From Streptomyces melanogenes (GTDB lineage Bacteria; Actinomycetota; Actinomycetes; Streptomycetales; Streptomycetaceae), in contig NZ_BMTS01000009.1 of assembly GCF_014649795.1 (NCBI RefSeq), positions 307,226 through 371,225 on the forward strand: DNA of 64,000 nucleotides, in the 5' to 3' direction. A model generated the notes under the pieces. It saw nothing but the letters and a program-made list of their open reading frames with translations. It was not told where the DNA came from and did no database searches. Made by a program: the position numbers and the translations under genes. Every line of letters begins with the position of its first letter. Position 1 is the stretch's first letter. Positions 16,058 to 23,616 of the stretch are shown here, piece after piece.

Positions 16058-16639
16058 GTGCCAAGGATTCGAGCGGCCTCAGTGGCCGAGCACCGCGCCA
16101 TGCAGCGCGCCGCCCTGCTGGACGCCGCACGCTCCCTGCTGTCCCAGGGTGGCACCGACGCCCTGACCTTCCCCGCCCTGGCCGAGCGCACCGGGCTGGC
16201 CCGCTCCTCCGTGTACGAGTACTTCCGCTCCCGGGCAGCCGTCGTCGAAGAGCTCTGCTCCGTCGACTTCCCACGGTGGGCGGCCGACATCGAAGCCGCC
16301 ATGCAGCAGGCCGGCAGCCCCGAGGAGAAGGTCGAGGCGTACGTACGCCGCCAGCTGGAGCTCGTCGGCGACCAGCGCCACCGCGCCGTCGTCGCCATCT
16401 CCGCCAGCGAGCTCGACGCCGGCGCCCGCGAGAAGATCCGCGCGGCCCACGGCGGCCTCATCGCCATGATCGTCGAAGCCCTCGGCGACCTGGGCCACAC
16501 CCAGCCCCGCCTGGCCGCGATGCTCGTCCAGGGCGTGGTCGACGCGGCAGTCCGCCGCATCGAACTCGGCGCGGCGGAAGACCCGACGGAAATCGCGGAC
16601 GCGGCGGTGGGCATGGCCCTACGGGGCGTGGTGGGCTGA
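16058..16639 (+). CDS. TetR/AcrR family transcriptional regulator
   Basis: 193 residues from GTG 16058. The N-terminal helix-turn-helix is clear: RAALLDAARSLLSQGGTDAL then TFPALAERTGLARSSVYEYF. The rest is the all-helical ligand-binding domain. TAGAGT at 16046-16051 lies six bases before the start, so the transcript may be leaderless. Ligand and targets are unknown; the neighbours (whiG, an M23 peptidase) do not identify them, and no clear inverted repeat was seen beside the gene. Confidence 0.9.
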   Translation: MPRIRAASVAEHRAMQRAALLDAARSLLSQGGTDALTFPALAERTGLARSSVYEYFRSRAAVVEELCSVDFPRWAADIEAAMQQAGSPEEKVEAYVRRQLELVGDQRHRAVVAISASELDAGAREKIRAAHGGLIAMIVEALGDLGHTQPRLAAMLVQGVVDAAVRRIELGAAEDPTEIADAAVGMALRGVVG

Positions 16640-16708
16640 GGCCTGGGGGCCGAAAACAGGACGTCACCCCCGCCCCTCCCCCCGCCCCCACCCCTCCCTC
16701 CGCCCCCC

Positions 16709-17302
16709 TCACACCCCCCAAACCGGCAGCAGCCGCGCATGCCCCCCACGCACCAGCGCCAGCGGGTTCAGATACACGTCACCCCGCTTCAGCCCCCAGT
16801 GCAGGCAGCTCTTCGCGCAGTGGGGCGGCGACGGCTGGTCCGCGTCCGGTTCCACTGCCGCCTCCACCACCGCCACCGGCTGCCCCGCCGACACCCGCTT
16901 GCCCTCCCCGACGAGCGCCCGCACCGGTTCGTAAGTCGTCCGCAAGGGCGGGCTTCCGGGCCCGTCCAGGGTGATCGTCAGCACGCCCCTCCCCCCGACG
17001 GGGCCGGCGAAGGTCACCCGGCCCGCCGCGGCCGCCCGGATCTCCGTGCCCGGTGGGGCCGCGAGGTCGATGCCGCGGTGGCCGGGGCCGTACGGCGTGG
17101 CGGGCGGGTCCCAGCCCCGTACGACCACGGGCGTCCCGGGCACCGGCCACACCCGCCCGGCCCGGGCGGTCACCCCACCCGCGTCCGCAACAGCAGCCAC
17201 CACCTCGCCACCCACCGGCGCGCGCAGCAAAGAACCGGCAGGCGCCCCGGTCAACGACCCCAGCGCCCCCGTCACGACCAGGCAGATCAGTGTGCGGTGC
17301 AT
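16709..17302 (-). CDS. Secreted M23 family metallopeptidase (LytM-like)
   Basis: 197 residues from ATG 17302. The hydrophobic N-terminus MHRTLICLVVTGALGSLTGA is a signal peptide. The M23 fold shows GPGHRGIDLAAPPGTEIRAA (HxxxD zinc half-site) and the second half HWGLKRGD (HxH replaced by HWG). LytM-type enzymes cut peptidoglycan cross-bridges. Because HxH is not intact, this could be a degenerate, adaptor-like member. The frame continues upstream to 17506, but that part covers DnaA-like boxes and an rpsB promoter candidate. It converges on the TetR gene with a 69-base gap. Confidence 0.82.
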   Translation of the reverse strand: MHRTLICLVVTGALGSLTGAPAGSLLRAPVGGEVVAAVADAGGVTARAGRVWPVPGTPVVVRGWDPPATPYGPGHRGIDLAAPPGTEIRAAAAGRVTFAGPVGGRGVLTITLDGPGSPPLRTTYEPVRALVGEGKRVSAGQPVAVVEAAVEPDADQPSPPHCAKSCLHWGLKRGDVYLNPLALVRGGHARLLPVWGV

Positions 17303-17353
17303 GCCGGAGATGATCCCGGGGTGCGGGGATTCGCGGGGATCATGGGCCGGGGC

Positions 17354-17380
17354 TGTGGACAACCAGGCCGTTGTGGACAG
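17354..17380. promoter_or_regulatory. Pair of DnaA-box motifs upstream of rpsB
   Basis: TGTGGACAA (17354-17362) is the exact reverse complement of the Streptomyces DnaA box TTGTCCACA; TGTGGACAG (17372-17380) is one base off. Both point the same way, 18 bases apart, about 30 bases upstream of a -10-like TACACT (17410-17415). They do not form a hairpin, so a DNA-level signal is plausible. Function is not shown. Confidence 0.4.
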
Positions 17381-17462
17381 TGGCGTCACCCGGCACGGTG
17401 AGGGTCCCGTACACTTCTTGTGGCGATCCGGGTCACCGGGTCGACTTCGCACGCCCCGCCGG

Positions 17463-17474
17463 TGGTCCAGACCA
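17463..17474. promoter_or_regulatory. DasR-like palindrome in the rpsB leader
   Basis: TGGTCCAGACCA is a perfect 12-base palindrome matching the core of the DasR operator (TGGTCTAGACCA-like) at 11 of 12 positions. It lies in the untranslated leader, about 115 bases before the rpsB start. It could be a DasR site, a related GntR site, or an RNA hairpin of the kind used by ribosomal protein leaders. Confidence 0.35.
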
Positions 17475-17590
17475 GCGGCCGCGCCTCTCGGTCCTTCACC
17501 TGTCAACGGTGCGGGGCACGGCGCATCGGGGCGTCAGGCGCGGCAGCCGCCCGGCGGCCGCGATAACCGAGTACCTCAAGGAGTACGGCC

Positions 17591-18493
17591 ATGGCCGTCG
17601 TCACGATGCGGGAGCTGCTGGAGAGCGGCGTCCACTTCGGTCACCAGACCCGTCGCTGGAACCCGAAGATGAAGCGCTTCATCTTCACCGAGCGCAACGG
17701 CATCTACATCATCGACCTGCTCCAGTCGCTGTCGTACATCGACCGCGCCTACGAGTTCGTCAAGGAGACCGTCGCGCACGGCGGCTCCATCATGTTCGTC
17801 GGTACGAAGAAGCAGGCTCAGGAAGCCATCGCGGAGCAGGCGACTCGCGTGGGCATGCCCTACGTGAACCAGCGCTGGCTCGGCGGCATGCTGACCAACT
17901 TCTCCACCGTCTACAAGCGTCTGCAGCGCCTCAAGGAGCTCGAGCAGATCGACTTCGAGGACGTCGCGGCCTCGGGTCTCACCAAGAAGGAGCTCCTGGT
18001 CCTCTCGCGCGAGAAGGCCAAGCTGGAGAAGACCCTCGGTGGTATCCGCGAGATGTCGAAGGTTCCCAGCGCCGTCTGGATCGTCGACACCAAGAAGGAG
18101 CACATCGCCGTCGGTGAGGCGCGCAAGCTCCACATCCCGGTCGTCGCGATCCTCGACACGAACTGCGACCCCGACGAGGTCGACTACAAGATCCCGGGCA
18201 ACGACGACGCGATCCGCTCCGTCACCCTGCTCACCCGCGTGATCGCCGACGCCGTCGCCGAGGGCCTCATCGCCCGTTCCGGCGTCGCCACCGGTGACTC
18301 GAAGCCGGGCGAGAAGGCCGCCGGCGAGCCGCTCGCCGAGTGGGAGCGCGACCTGCTCGAGGGCGACAAGAAGGCCGACGAGACCGAGGCCCCCGCGGCT
18401 GAGGCTCCGGCCGCCGAGGCCGAGAAGCCGGCCGAGGCCGCTGCGGAGGCTCCGGCCGCCGAGGCGCCGGCCGCGGACGCCGAGCAGGCCTGA
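17591..18493 (+). CDS. rpsB: Small ribosomal subunit protein uS2
   Basis: 300 residues. The S2 core is MAVVTMRELLESGVHFGHQT, followed by RWNPKMKRFIFTERNGIYII, the GGMLTNF loop and VDTKKEHIAVGEARKL. The last 50 residues are an alanine, glutamate and proline-rich tail with repeated EAPAAEA units, typical of Streptomyces and absent from E. coli. CAAGGAG lies ten bases upstream. A 288-base leader with DnaA-like boxes and a DasR-like palindrome precedes it. A very strong hairpin separates it from tsf, so readthrough probably sets the rpsB/tsf ratio. Confidence 0.97.
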   Translation: MAVVTMRELLESGVHFGHQTRRWNPKMKRFIFTERNGIYIIDLLQSLSYIDRAYEFVKETVAHGGSIMFVGTKKQAQEAIAEQATRVGMPYVNQRWLGGMLTNFSTVYKRLQRLKELEQIDFEDVAASGLTKKELLVLSREKAKLEKTLGGIREMSKVPSAVWIVDTKKEHIAVGEARKLHIPVVAILDTNCDPDEVDYKIPGNDDAIRSVTLLTRVIADAVAEGLIARSGVATGDSKPGEKAAGEPLAEWERDLLEGDKKADETEAPAAEAPAAEAEKPAEAAAEAPAAEAPAADAEQA

Positions 18494-18515
18494 CCTTCAC
18501 GGTCTTCGCTTCGGT

Positions 18516-18554
18516 GGTGACGGCGGGGGCACACGCTGTGCCCCCGCCGTCACC
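18516..18554 (+). terminator. Perfect 18-bp hairpin between rpsB and tsf
   Basis: GGTGACGGCGGGGGCACA (18516-18533) pairs perfectly with 18537-18554 around a three-base loop (CGC). It is one of the strongest hairpins in the window, 22 bases after the rpsB stop, with no U-tract. It is a likely terminator or attenuator between two genes that are often one operon. Confidence 0.75.
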
Positions 18555-18562
18555 CCATAGCC

Positions 18563-18608
18563 CCGTAGATCTTCCGTAGATCTTTCAGACTTCGAGTCAG
18601 ACTTCGAG
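18563..18608 (+). repeat. Two adjacent tandem duplications in the tsf leader
   Basis: CCGTAGATCTT is present twice head to tail (18563-18573, 18574-18584), followed at once by TCAGACTTCGAG twice (18585-18596, 18597-18608). Both copies are exact. The block ends 16 bases before the tsf ATG, and no clear Shine-Dalgarno sequence is seen in what follows (AGAGAAACACAGACTC). It is lower in GC than its surroundings. Confidence 0.85.
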
Positions 18609-18624
18609 AGAGAAACACAGACTC

Positions 18625-19461
18625 ATGGCGAACTACACCGCCGCTGACGTCAAGAAGCTCCGCGAGCTCACCGGCGCCGGCATGATGGACTGCAAGAAGG
18701 CGCTGGACGAGGCCGACGGCAACGTCGACAAGGCCGTCGAGGCGCTGCGCATCAAGGGCCAGAAGGGCGTCGCCAAGCGCGAGGGCCGTTCCGCCGAGAA
18801 CGGTGCGGTCGTCTCCCTCCTCGCCGAGGACAACACCTCCGGTGTCCTCCTCGAGCTGAAGTGCGAGACGGACTTCGTCGCCAAGGGCGACAAGTTCCAG
18901 GCCACCGCCGCCGCGCTCGCCGCGCACGTCGCCGCGACCTCCCCGGCCGACCTGGAGGCGCTGCTCGCCTCCGAGATCGAGGCCGGCAAGACGGTCCAGG
19001 CGTACGTCGACGAGGCCAACGCCAACCTGGGCGAGAAGATCGTCCTCGACCGCTTCGCGCAGTACGCCGACGGCTTCGTCTTCGCGTACATGCACCGCAC
19101 CATGCCCGACCTGCCGCCGCAGATCGGTGTCCTGGTCGAGCTGGACAAGGCCGACGCCGATGTCGCCAAGGGCATCGCCCAGCACATCGCCGCGTTCGCG
19201 CCGAAGTGGCTGTCCCGCGAGGACGTCCCGGCCGAGGTCGTCGAGACCGAGCGCCGCGTCGCCGAGGAGACCACGCGCGCCGAGGGCAAGCCCGAGGCCG
19301 CGCTGCCGAAGATCGTCGAGGGTCGCGTCAACGGCTTCTTCAAGGACGCCACGCTCCTTGGCCAGCCGTACGCGCTCGACAACAAGAAGTCCGTCCAGAA
19401 GGTTCTGGACGAGGCCGGTGTCACCCTGAAGCGCTTCACGCGCATCAAGGTCGGCATCTGA
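18625..19461 (+). CDS. tsf: Elongation factor Ts
   Basis: 278 residues; exchanges GDP for GTP on EF-Tu. The N-terminal UBA-like domain MANYTAADVKKLRELTGAGM then MDCKKALDEADGN is canonical, as is the EF-Tu-contacting TDFVA motif in KCETDFVAKGDKF. The C-terminal dimerisation domain ends GVTLKRFTRIKVG. The start is fixed by the conserved MANYTAADV. Upstream lie a strong hairpin and the double tandem duplication; downstream a second hairpin separates it from pyrH. Expression is therefore probably set separately from both neighbours. Confidence 0.97.
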   Translation: MANYTAADVKKLRELTGAGMMDCKKALDEADGNVDKAVEALRIKGQKGVAKREGRSAENGAVVSLLAEDNTSGVLLELKCETDFVAKGDKFQATAAALAAHVAATSPADLEALLASEIEAGKTVQAYVDEANANLGEKIVLDRFAQYADGFVFAYMHRTMPDLPPQIGVLVELDKADADVAKGIAQHIAAFAPKWLSREDVPAEVVETERRVAEETTRAEGKPEAALPKIVEGRVNGFFKDATLLGQPYALDNKKSVQKVLDEAGVTLKRFTRIKVGI

Positions 19462-19550
19462 GTCCGTTCAGCGATCGACGGAAGACCCCGCTAGGGTCTG
19501 AGGCAGTCGTCGGCCGCGCTCGCGACGGACGACCGCAGATCTGACGAGGA

Positions 19551-19592
19551 GGCCATTGCCGCTCAGGGACACAGCACCCACCGGCAATGGCC
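19551..19592 (+). terminator. Hairpin between tsf and pyrH
   Basis: GGCCATTGCCG (19551-19561) pairs perfectly with CGGCAATGGCC (19582-19592) around a 20-base loop and is followed by TTCTTCGT. It lies 90 bases past the tsf stop. The loop is long for a simple terminator; the structure ends 28 bases before the pyrH start and could also act on pyrH. Confidence 0.6.
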
Positions 19593-19620
19593 TTCTTCGT
19601 ATGTGTACGAGGAGATCCCC

Positions 19621-20400
19621 ATGAATCAGGGCGCGGACGCCGCCACCCAGGCTGACCACAAGCGCGACGACGGCAAGGTGACCGGACGCTTCATGCTGAA
19701 GCTCTCCGGTGAGGCGTTCGCCGGCGGAGGGGGTCTCGGCGTGGACCCCGACGTCGTGCACGCCATCGCCCGCGAGATCGCCAATGTCGTACGGGACGGC
19801 GCGCAGATCGCCGTCGTCATCGGCGGCGGCAACTTCTTCCGCGGAGCCGAGCTCCAGCAGCGCGGCATGGACCGGGCCCGCTCCGACTACATGGGCATGC
19901 TCGGCACGGTCATGAACTGCCTCGCCCTCCAGGACTTCCTGGAGAAGGAGGGCATCGACTCCCGGGTCCAGACCGCCATCACGATGGGCCAGGTCGCCGA
20001 GCCGTACATCCCGCTGCGCGCGGTGCGCCACCTGGAGAAGGGACGCGTCGTCATCTTCGGCGCGGGCATGGGCATGCCGTACTTCTCCACCGACACCACG
20101 GCCGCCCAGCGCGCTCTGGAGATCGACGCCGAGGCCATGCTGATGGGCAAGAACGGGGTGGACGGGGTCTACGACTCCGACCCCCGCGTCAACCCGGACG
20201 CCGTGAAGTTCGACGCGCTGGAGTACGGCGAGGTCATCACCCGCGACCTGAAGGTGGCGGACATGACGGCCATCACCCTCTGCCGCGACAACAACCTCCC
20301 CATCCTCGTCTTCGAACTCCTCGCCGAGGGCAATATCGCGCGTGCGGTCAAGGGTGAGAAGATCGGCACGCTCGTGAGCGACCAGGGCACCCGGGCCTGA
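19621..20400 (+). CDS. pyrH: UMP kinase
   Basis: 259 residues; phosphorylates UMP to UDP as a hexamer of the amino-acid-kinase fold. FMLKLSGEAFAGGGGLGVDP is the phosphate-binding N-terminus, VVIGGGNFFRG and RSDYMGMLGTVMNCLALQDF are family signatures, and GKNGVDGVYDSDPR is near the C-terminus. ATG 19621 follows GAGGAGAT. An extension of about 25 polar residues precedes the core. Bacterial UMP kinases are usually activated by GTP and inhibited by UTP. The gene sits in the conserved tsf-pyrH-frr-cdsA order. Confidence 0.96.
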   Translation: MNQGADAATQADHKRDDGKVTGRFMLKLSGEAFAGGGGLGVDPDVVHAIAREIANVVRDGAQIAVVIGGGNFFRGAELQQRGMDRARSDYMGMLGTVMNCLALQDFLEKEGIDSRVQTAITMGQVAEPYIPLRAVRHLEKGRVVIFGAGMGMPYFSTDTTAAQRALEIDAEAMLMGKNGVDGVYDSDPRVNPDAVKFDALEYGEVITRDLKVADMTAITLCRDNNLPILVFELLAEGNIARAVKGEKIGTLVSDQGTRA

Positions 20401-20520
20401 CCGGGGGATGGACAATCCCCTGACGGTCGGACACCGTGCAGGGAAAGACGCGGGTTACGCAGGGCCGTTGGGCACCCCACGGAGCACTCCCGGCCCACTC
20501 AAGACATGCAGGAGCAAGTG

Positions 20521-21078
20521 GTGATCGAAGAAATCCTCCTCGAAGCCGAGGAGAAGATGGAGAAGGCCGTCGTGGTCGCCAAGGAGGACTTCGCCGCGAT
20601 TCGCACCGGCCGTGCGCACCCGGCGATGTTCAACAAGATCGTGGCCGACTACTACGGTGCGCTGACGCCGATCAACCAGCTGGCCTCGTTCTCGGTGCCC
20701 GAGCCGCGCATGGCCGTGGTGACCCCGTTCGACAAGAGCGCGCTGCGCAACATCGAGCAGGCGATCCGCGACTCGGACCTTGGCGTCAACCCGAGCAATG
20801 ACGGCTCCATCATCCGGGTGACGTTCCCGGAGCTGACGGAGGAGCGCCGCCGGGACTACATCAAGGTCGCCCGGACCAAGGCCGAGGACTCCAAGGTGTC
20901 GATCCGCGCCGTGCGCCGCAAGGCCAAGGACGCCCTCGACAAGCTCGTCAAGGACAAGGAGTCCGGCGAGGACGAGGTCCGCCGTGCGGAGAAGGAGCTC
21001 GACGACACCACCGCGAAGTACGTGGCGCAGGTGGACGAGCTGCTCAAGCACAAGGAAGCAGAGCTGCTCGAGGTCTGA
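20521..21078 (+). CDS. frr: Ribosome recycling factor
   Basis: 185 residues, the family length. With EF-G it splits the post-termination ribosome. The sequence is typical throughout: EEKMEKAVVVAKEDFAAIRT, GRAHPAMFNKIVADYYGALT and ending ELLKHKEAELLEV. GTG 20521 is chosen: GGAG (20511-20514) lies six bases upstream and translation then begins MIEEILLEAEE. The ATG at 20506 would place the ribosome-binding site inside the coding region and add five residues. The stop overlaps the cdsA start by one base (TGATG). Confidence 0.96.
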   Translation: MIEEILLEAEEKMEKAVVVAKEDFAAIRTGRAHPAMFNKIVADYYGALTPINQLASFSVPEPRMAVVTPFDKSALRNIEQAIRDSDLGVNPSNDGSIIRVTFPELTEERRRDYIKVARTKAEDSKVSIRAVRRKAKDALDKLVKDKESGEDEVRRAEKELDDTTAKYVAQVDELLKHKEAELLEV

Positions 21079-22196
21079 TGAACGACTCTTCCTGGGGGGC
21101 TCCGCCGCGACCCGATCACTGGGGGCCACCCGACCAGGGGCCTTCCCGGGAGGTGCCTTCGGCGGGGGCTGCCTACGATGCGTATGACGCCCCGTCCAAG
21201 ACGCAGCCGATGCCCGTCGTGACCGATACGGGCACCGGCATCGCAGACCGCGAAGAACGTGACCGGGGGGCCGCTCGGGTGAGCGGTCCCCTGTTCCGCG
21301 AAGAGACGCCGCAGGAGCCCATGCCCAGCTCTGTACCACCTTCGACTCCGCAGCAGCCGCAGCGGCCCGCGCAGCCGGAGAAGAAGCGGGCGGGGCGCGA
21401 CCTGCGGGCCGCGATAGGGGTCGGTGTCGGGCTCGGCGCGGTGATCATGGCGTCGCTGTTCGTCGTGAAGGCCGTCTTCGTCGGAGTGATCGCGGTGGCG
21501 GTCGTCGTCGGCCTGTGGGAGCTCACCTCCCGCCTCGACGAGCGCAAGGGCATCAAGGCGCCGCTGGTGCCGCTCGCGGTGGGCGGCGCGGCGATGGTCG
21601 TCGCCGGCTACGCGCGCGGTGCCGAAGGCGCCTGGGTCGCGATGGCGCTCACCTCGCTGGCGGTGCTGGTGTGGCGGATGACGGAGAAGCCCGAGGGCTA
21701 TCTCAAGGACGTCACCGCCGGTGTCTTCGCGGCGTTCTACGTGCCGTTCCTGGCCACGTTCGTCGCGATGATGCTGACCGCCGACGACGGGCCGTGGCGG
21801 GTGTTCGTCTTCCTGCTGCTGACCGTGGTCAGCGACACCGGCGCGTACGCCATCGGCTGGCGGTTCGGCAAGACGAAGCTGGCGCCGCGCATCAGCCCCG
21901 GCAAGACCCGCGAGGGCCTGGTCGGCGCGGTGACGTTCGCGATGGCGGCGGGCGCGCTGTGCATGCACTTCCTCATCGACGACGGCCAGTGGTGGCAGGG
22001 CCTGCTGCTCGGCCTCGCGGTCGCGGCGAGCGCCACGCTCGGCGACCTCGGCGAGTCGATGATCAAGCGGGACCTCGGCATCAAGGACATGGGCACGCTG
22101 CTGCCCGGCCACGGCGGCATCATGGACCGCCTGGACTCCCTGCTGCCCACGGCACCCGTGGTGTGGCTGCTCCTGGTCGCCTTCGTCGGCAGCTGA
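21078..22196 (+). CDS. cdsA: Phosphatidate cytidylyltransferase
   Basis: 372 residues; makes CDP-diacylglycerol, the precursor of membrane phospholipids. The first 110 residues are a proline/glutamine-rich hydrophilic extension ending in lysines. About eight membrane segments follow, and the CDP-DAG synthase signature IKRDLGIKDMGTLLPGHGGI then MDRLD is near the C-terminus. The hydrophilic N-terminus is longer than in E. coli but common in actinobacteria. ATG 21078 overlaps the frr stop, so the two are translationally coupled. A clear terminator follows. Confidence 0.95.
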   Translation: MNDSSWGAPPRPDHWGPPDQGPSREVPSAGAAYDAYDAPSKTQPMPVVTDTGTGIADREERDRGAARVSGPLFREETPQEPMPSSVPPSTPQQPQRPAQPEKKRAGRDLRAAIGVGVGLGAVIMASLFVVKAVFVGVIAVAVVVGLWELTSRLDERKGIKAPLVPLAVGGAAMVVAGYARGAEGAWVAMALTSLAVLVWRMTEKPEGYLKDVTAGVFAAFYVPFLATFVAMMLTADDGPWRVFVFLLLTVVSDTGAYAIGWRFGKTKLAPRISPGKTREGLVGAVTFAMAAGALCMHFLIDDGQWWQGLLLGLAVAASATLGDLGESMIKRDLGIKDMGTLLPGHGGIMDRLDSLLPTAPVVWLLLVAFVGS

Positions 22197-22238
22197 CCGG
22201 TTGGCCCGTACGGCGCTGACCTGCTGTTTCATCGGTCG

Positions 22239-22273
22239 GGGGCTCGTTGTCCACAGGACGGCGAGCCCCTTTC
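22239..22273 (+). terminator. Terminator after cdsA
   Basis: GGGGCTCG (22239-22246) pairs with CGAGCCCC (22262-22269), with an inner GTCC/GGAC stem, followed by TTTCC. It lies 43 bases after the cdsA stop and 30 before rlmN. The loop contains TTGTCCACA, a DnaA-box match that is better explained by the hairpin. Confidence 0.75.
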
Positions 22274-22299
22274 CGTATGTCTGAGACACTGGTGGGACC

Positions 22300-23406
22300 A
22301 TGCCGAAGCCCGGAGAACTCACTTTCGTCGCCCCCCGCGGAGCCAAGAAGCCGCCGCGGCACCTCGCCGACCTCTCGCCCGCCGAGCGGAAAGAGGCTGT
22401 CGCCGCGATCGGCGAGAAGCCGTTCCGCGCCAAGCAGCTCTCGCAGCACTACTTCGCGCGGTACGCGCACGACCCGGCCCAGTGGACCGACATCCCCGCC
22501 GCCGCGCGCACCCGCCTCCAGGAGGAGCTGCTGCCGGACCTGATGTCGGTGGTGCGGCACATCTCGTGCGACGACGACACCACCCGCAAGACGCTGTGGC
22601 GCCTGCACGACGGGACGCTCGTCGAGTCGGTCCTGATGCGCTACCCCGACCGGGTGACGATGTGCATCTCCTCGCAGGCCGGCTGCGGCATGAACTGCCC
22701 GTTCTGCGCGACCGGCCAGGCGGGCCTGGACCGCAACCTGTCGACCGCCGAGATCGTGCACCAGATCGTCGACGGCATGCGCGCCCTGCGCGACGGCGAG
22801 GTCCCCGGCGGCCCGGCCCGGCTGTCGAACATCGTCTTCATGGGCATGGGCGAACCGCTCGCCAACTACAAGCGGGTCGTCGGCGCCATCCGCCGCCTCA
22901 CCGACCCCGAGCCCGACGGCCTGGGCCTGTCCCAGCGTGGCATCACCGTCTCCACCGTGGGCCTCGTCCCGGCCATGCACCGCTTCGCCGACGAGGGCTT
23001 CAAGTGCCGCCTCGCCGTGTCGCTGCACGCCCCGGACGACGAACTGCGCGACACCCTCGTCCCGGTCAACACCCGCTGGAAGGTCCGCGAGGTCCTGGAC
23101 GCGGCGTGGGAGTACGCGGAGAAGTCCGGCCGCCGCATCTCGATCGAGTACGCACTGATCCGCGACATCAACGACCAGGCCTGGCGCGGTGACCTGCTCG
23201 GCCGCCTCCTCAAGGGCAAGCGCGTCCACGTCAACCTGATCCCGCTGAACCCGACGCCGGGCTCGAAGTGGACCGCCTCGCGCCCCGAGGACGAGAAGGC
23301 GTTCGTCGAGGCCATCGCGGCCCACGGCGTGCCGGTCACCGTCCGGGACACCCGTGGCCAGGAGATCGACGGAGCGTGCGGGCAGCTCGCCGCGTCCGAG
23401 AGGTAG
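22300..23406 (+). CDS. rlmN: Dual-specificity 23S rRNA/tRNA adenine-C2 methyltransferase RlmN
   Basis: 368 residues; radical SAM enzyme methylating C2 of A2503 in 23S rRNA and A37 of some tRNAs. The [4Fe-4S] cluster ligands are C129, C133 and C136 in CGMNCPFC. The second cysteine site, GACGQL with C360, is in place. SNIVFMGMGEPLANY and NLIPLNPTPGSKW are family signatures. All expected residues are present. It is preceded by the cdsA terminator and followed by the TPP riboswitch, so it is probably monocistronic. Confidence 0.96.
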   Translation: MPKPGELTFVAPRGAKKPPRHLADLSPAERKEAVAAIGEKPFRAKQLSQHYFARYAHDPAQWTDIPAAARTRLQEELLPDLMSVVRHISCDDDTTRKTLWRLHDGTLVESVLMRYPDRVTMCISSQAGCGMNCPFCATGQAGLDRNLSTAEIVHQIVDGMRALRDGEVPGGPARLSNIVFMGMGEPLANYKRVVGAIRRLTDPEPDGLGLSQRGITVSTVGLVPAMHRFADEGFKCRLAVSLHAPDDELRDTLVPVNTRWKVREVLDAAWEYAEKSGRRISIEYALIRDINDQAWRGDLLGRLLKGKRVHVNLIPLNPTPGSKWTASRPEDEKAFVEAIAAHGVPVTVRDTRGQEIDGACGQLAASER

Positions 23407-23431
23407 TCTGAGCTCGAAATCTGCATATTCC

Positions 23432-23522
23432 GACAGGGGAGCGCCACAGCGCTGAGAGTGCGACACCGTCAGGTCGCAGACCCTCTGAACCTCGCCCAGG
23501 TCATTCTGGGTAGGAAGTTCGG
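23432..23522 (+). promoter_or_regulatory. TPP riboswitch (THI element)
   Basis: The conserved parts occur in order: CAGGGGAGC (about 23435-23443), CTGAGAGTGCG (23452-23462), GACCCTCTGAACCT (about 23480-23492), and CATTCTGGGTAGGAAG (about 23502-23517), which stands for the usual AATGCCAGCGTAGGGA part. This is the thi-box layout for binding thiamine pyrophosphate. It lies about 95 bases before the thiamine-type ABC transporter and should switch it off when TPP is plentiful. Confidence 0.92.
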
Positions 23523-23541
23523 TCACCACTCAAGCTGTTGC

Positions 23542-23606
23542 GCCCTGCCCGCACGACCCGCCGTCGTCCGGGCAGGGCCGCGTCTCTTCCTGGTCCCACC
23601 AGGAGG
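23542..23606 (+). promoter_or_regulatory. Expression platform of the TPP riboswitch
   Basis: GCCCTGCCCG (23542-23551) pairs with CGGGCAGGGC (23569-23578), a candidate terminator or anti-sequester stem. A second stem, TCCTGG (23588-23593) with CCAGGA (23599-23604), covers half of the AGGAGG ribosome-binding site (23601-23606) of the first transporter gene. Control of translation initiation is therefore likely. Confidence 0.6.
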
Positions 23607-23616
23607 ATCCAGAACC

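Noticed and set aside
22247..22255. TTGTCCACA as a third DnaA box near rlmN
   Set aside because: It lies in the loop and inner stem of the cdsA terminator (GGGGCTCG...CGAGCCCC with inner GTCC/GGAC), which explains it fully.
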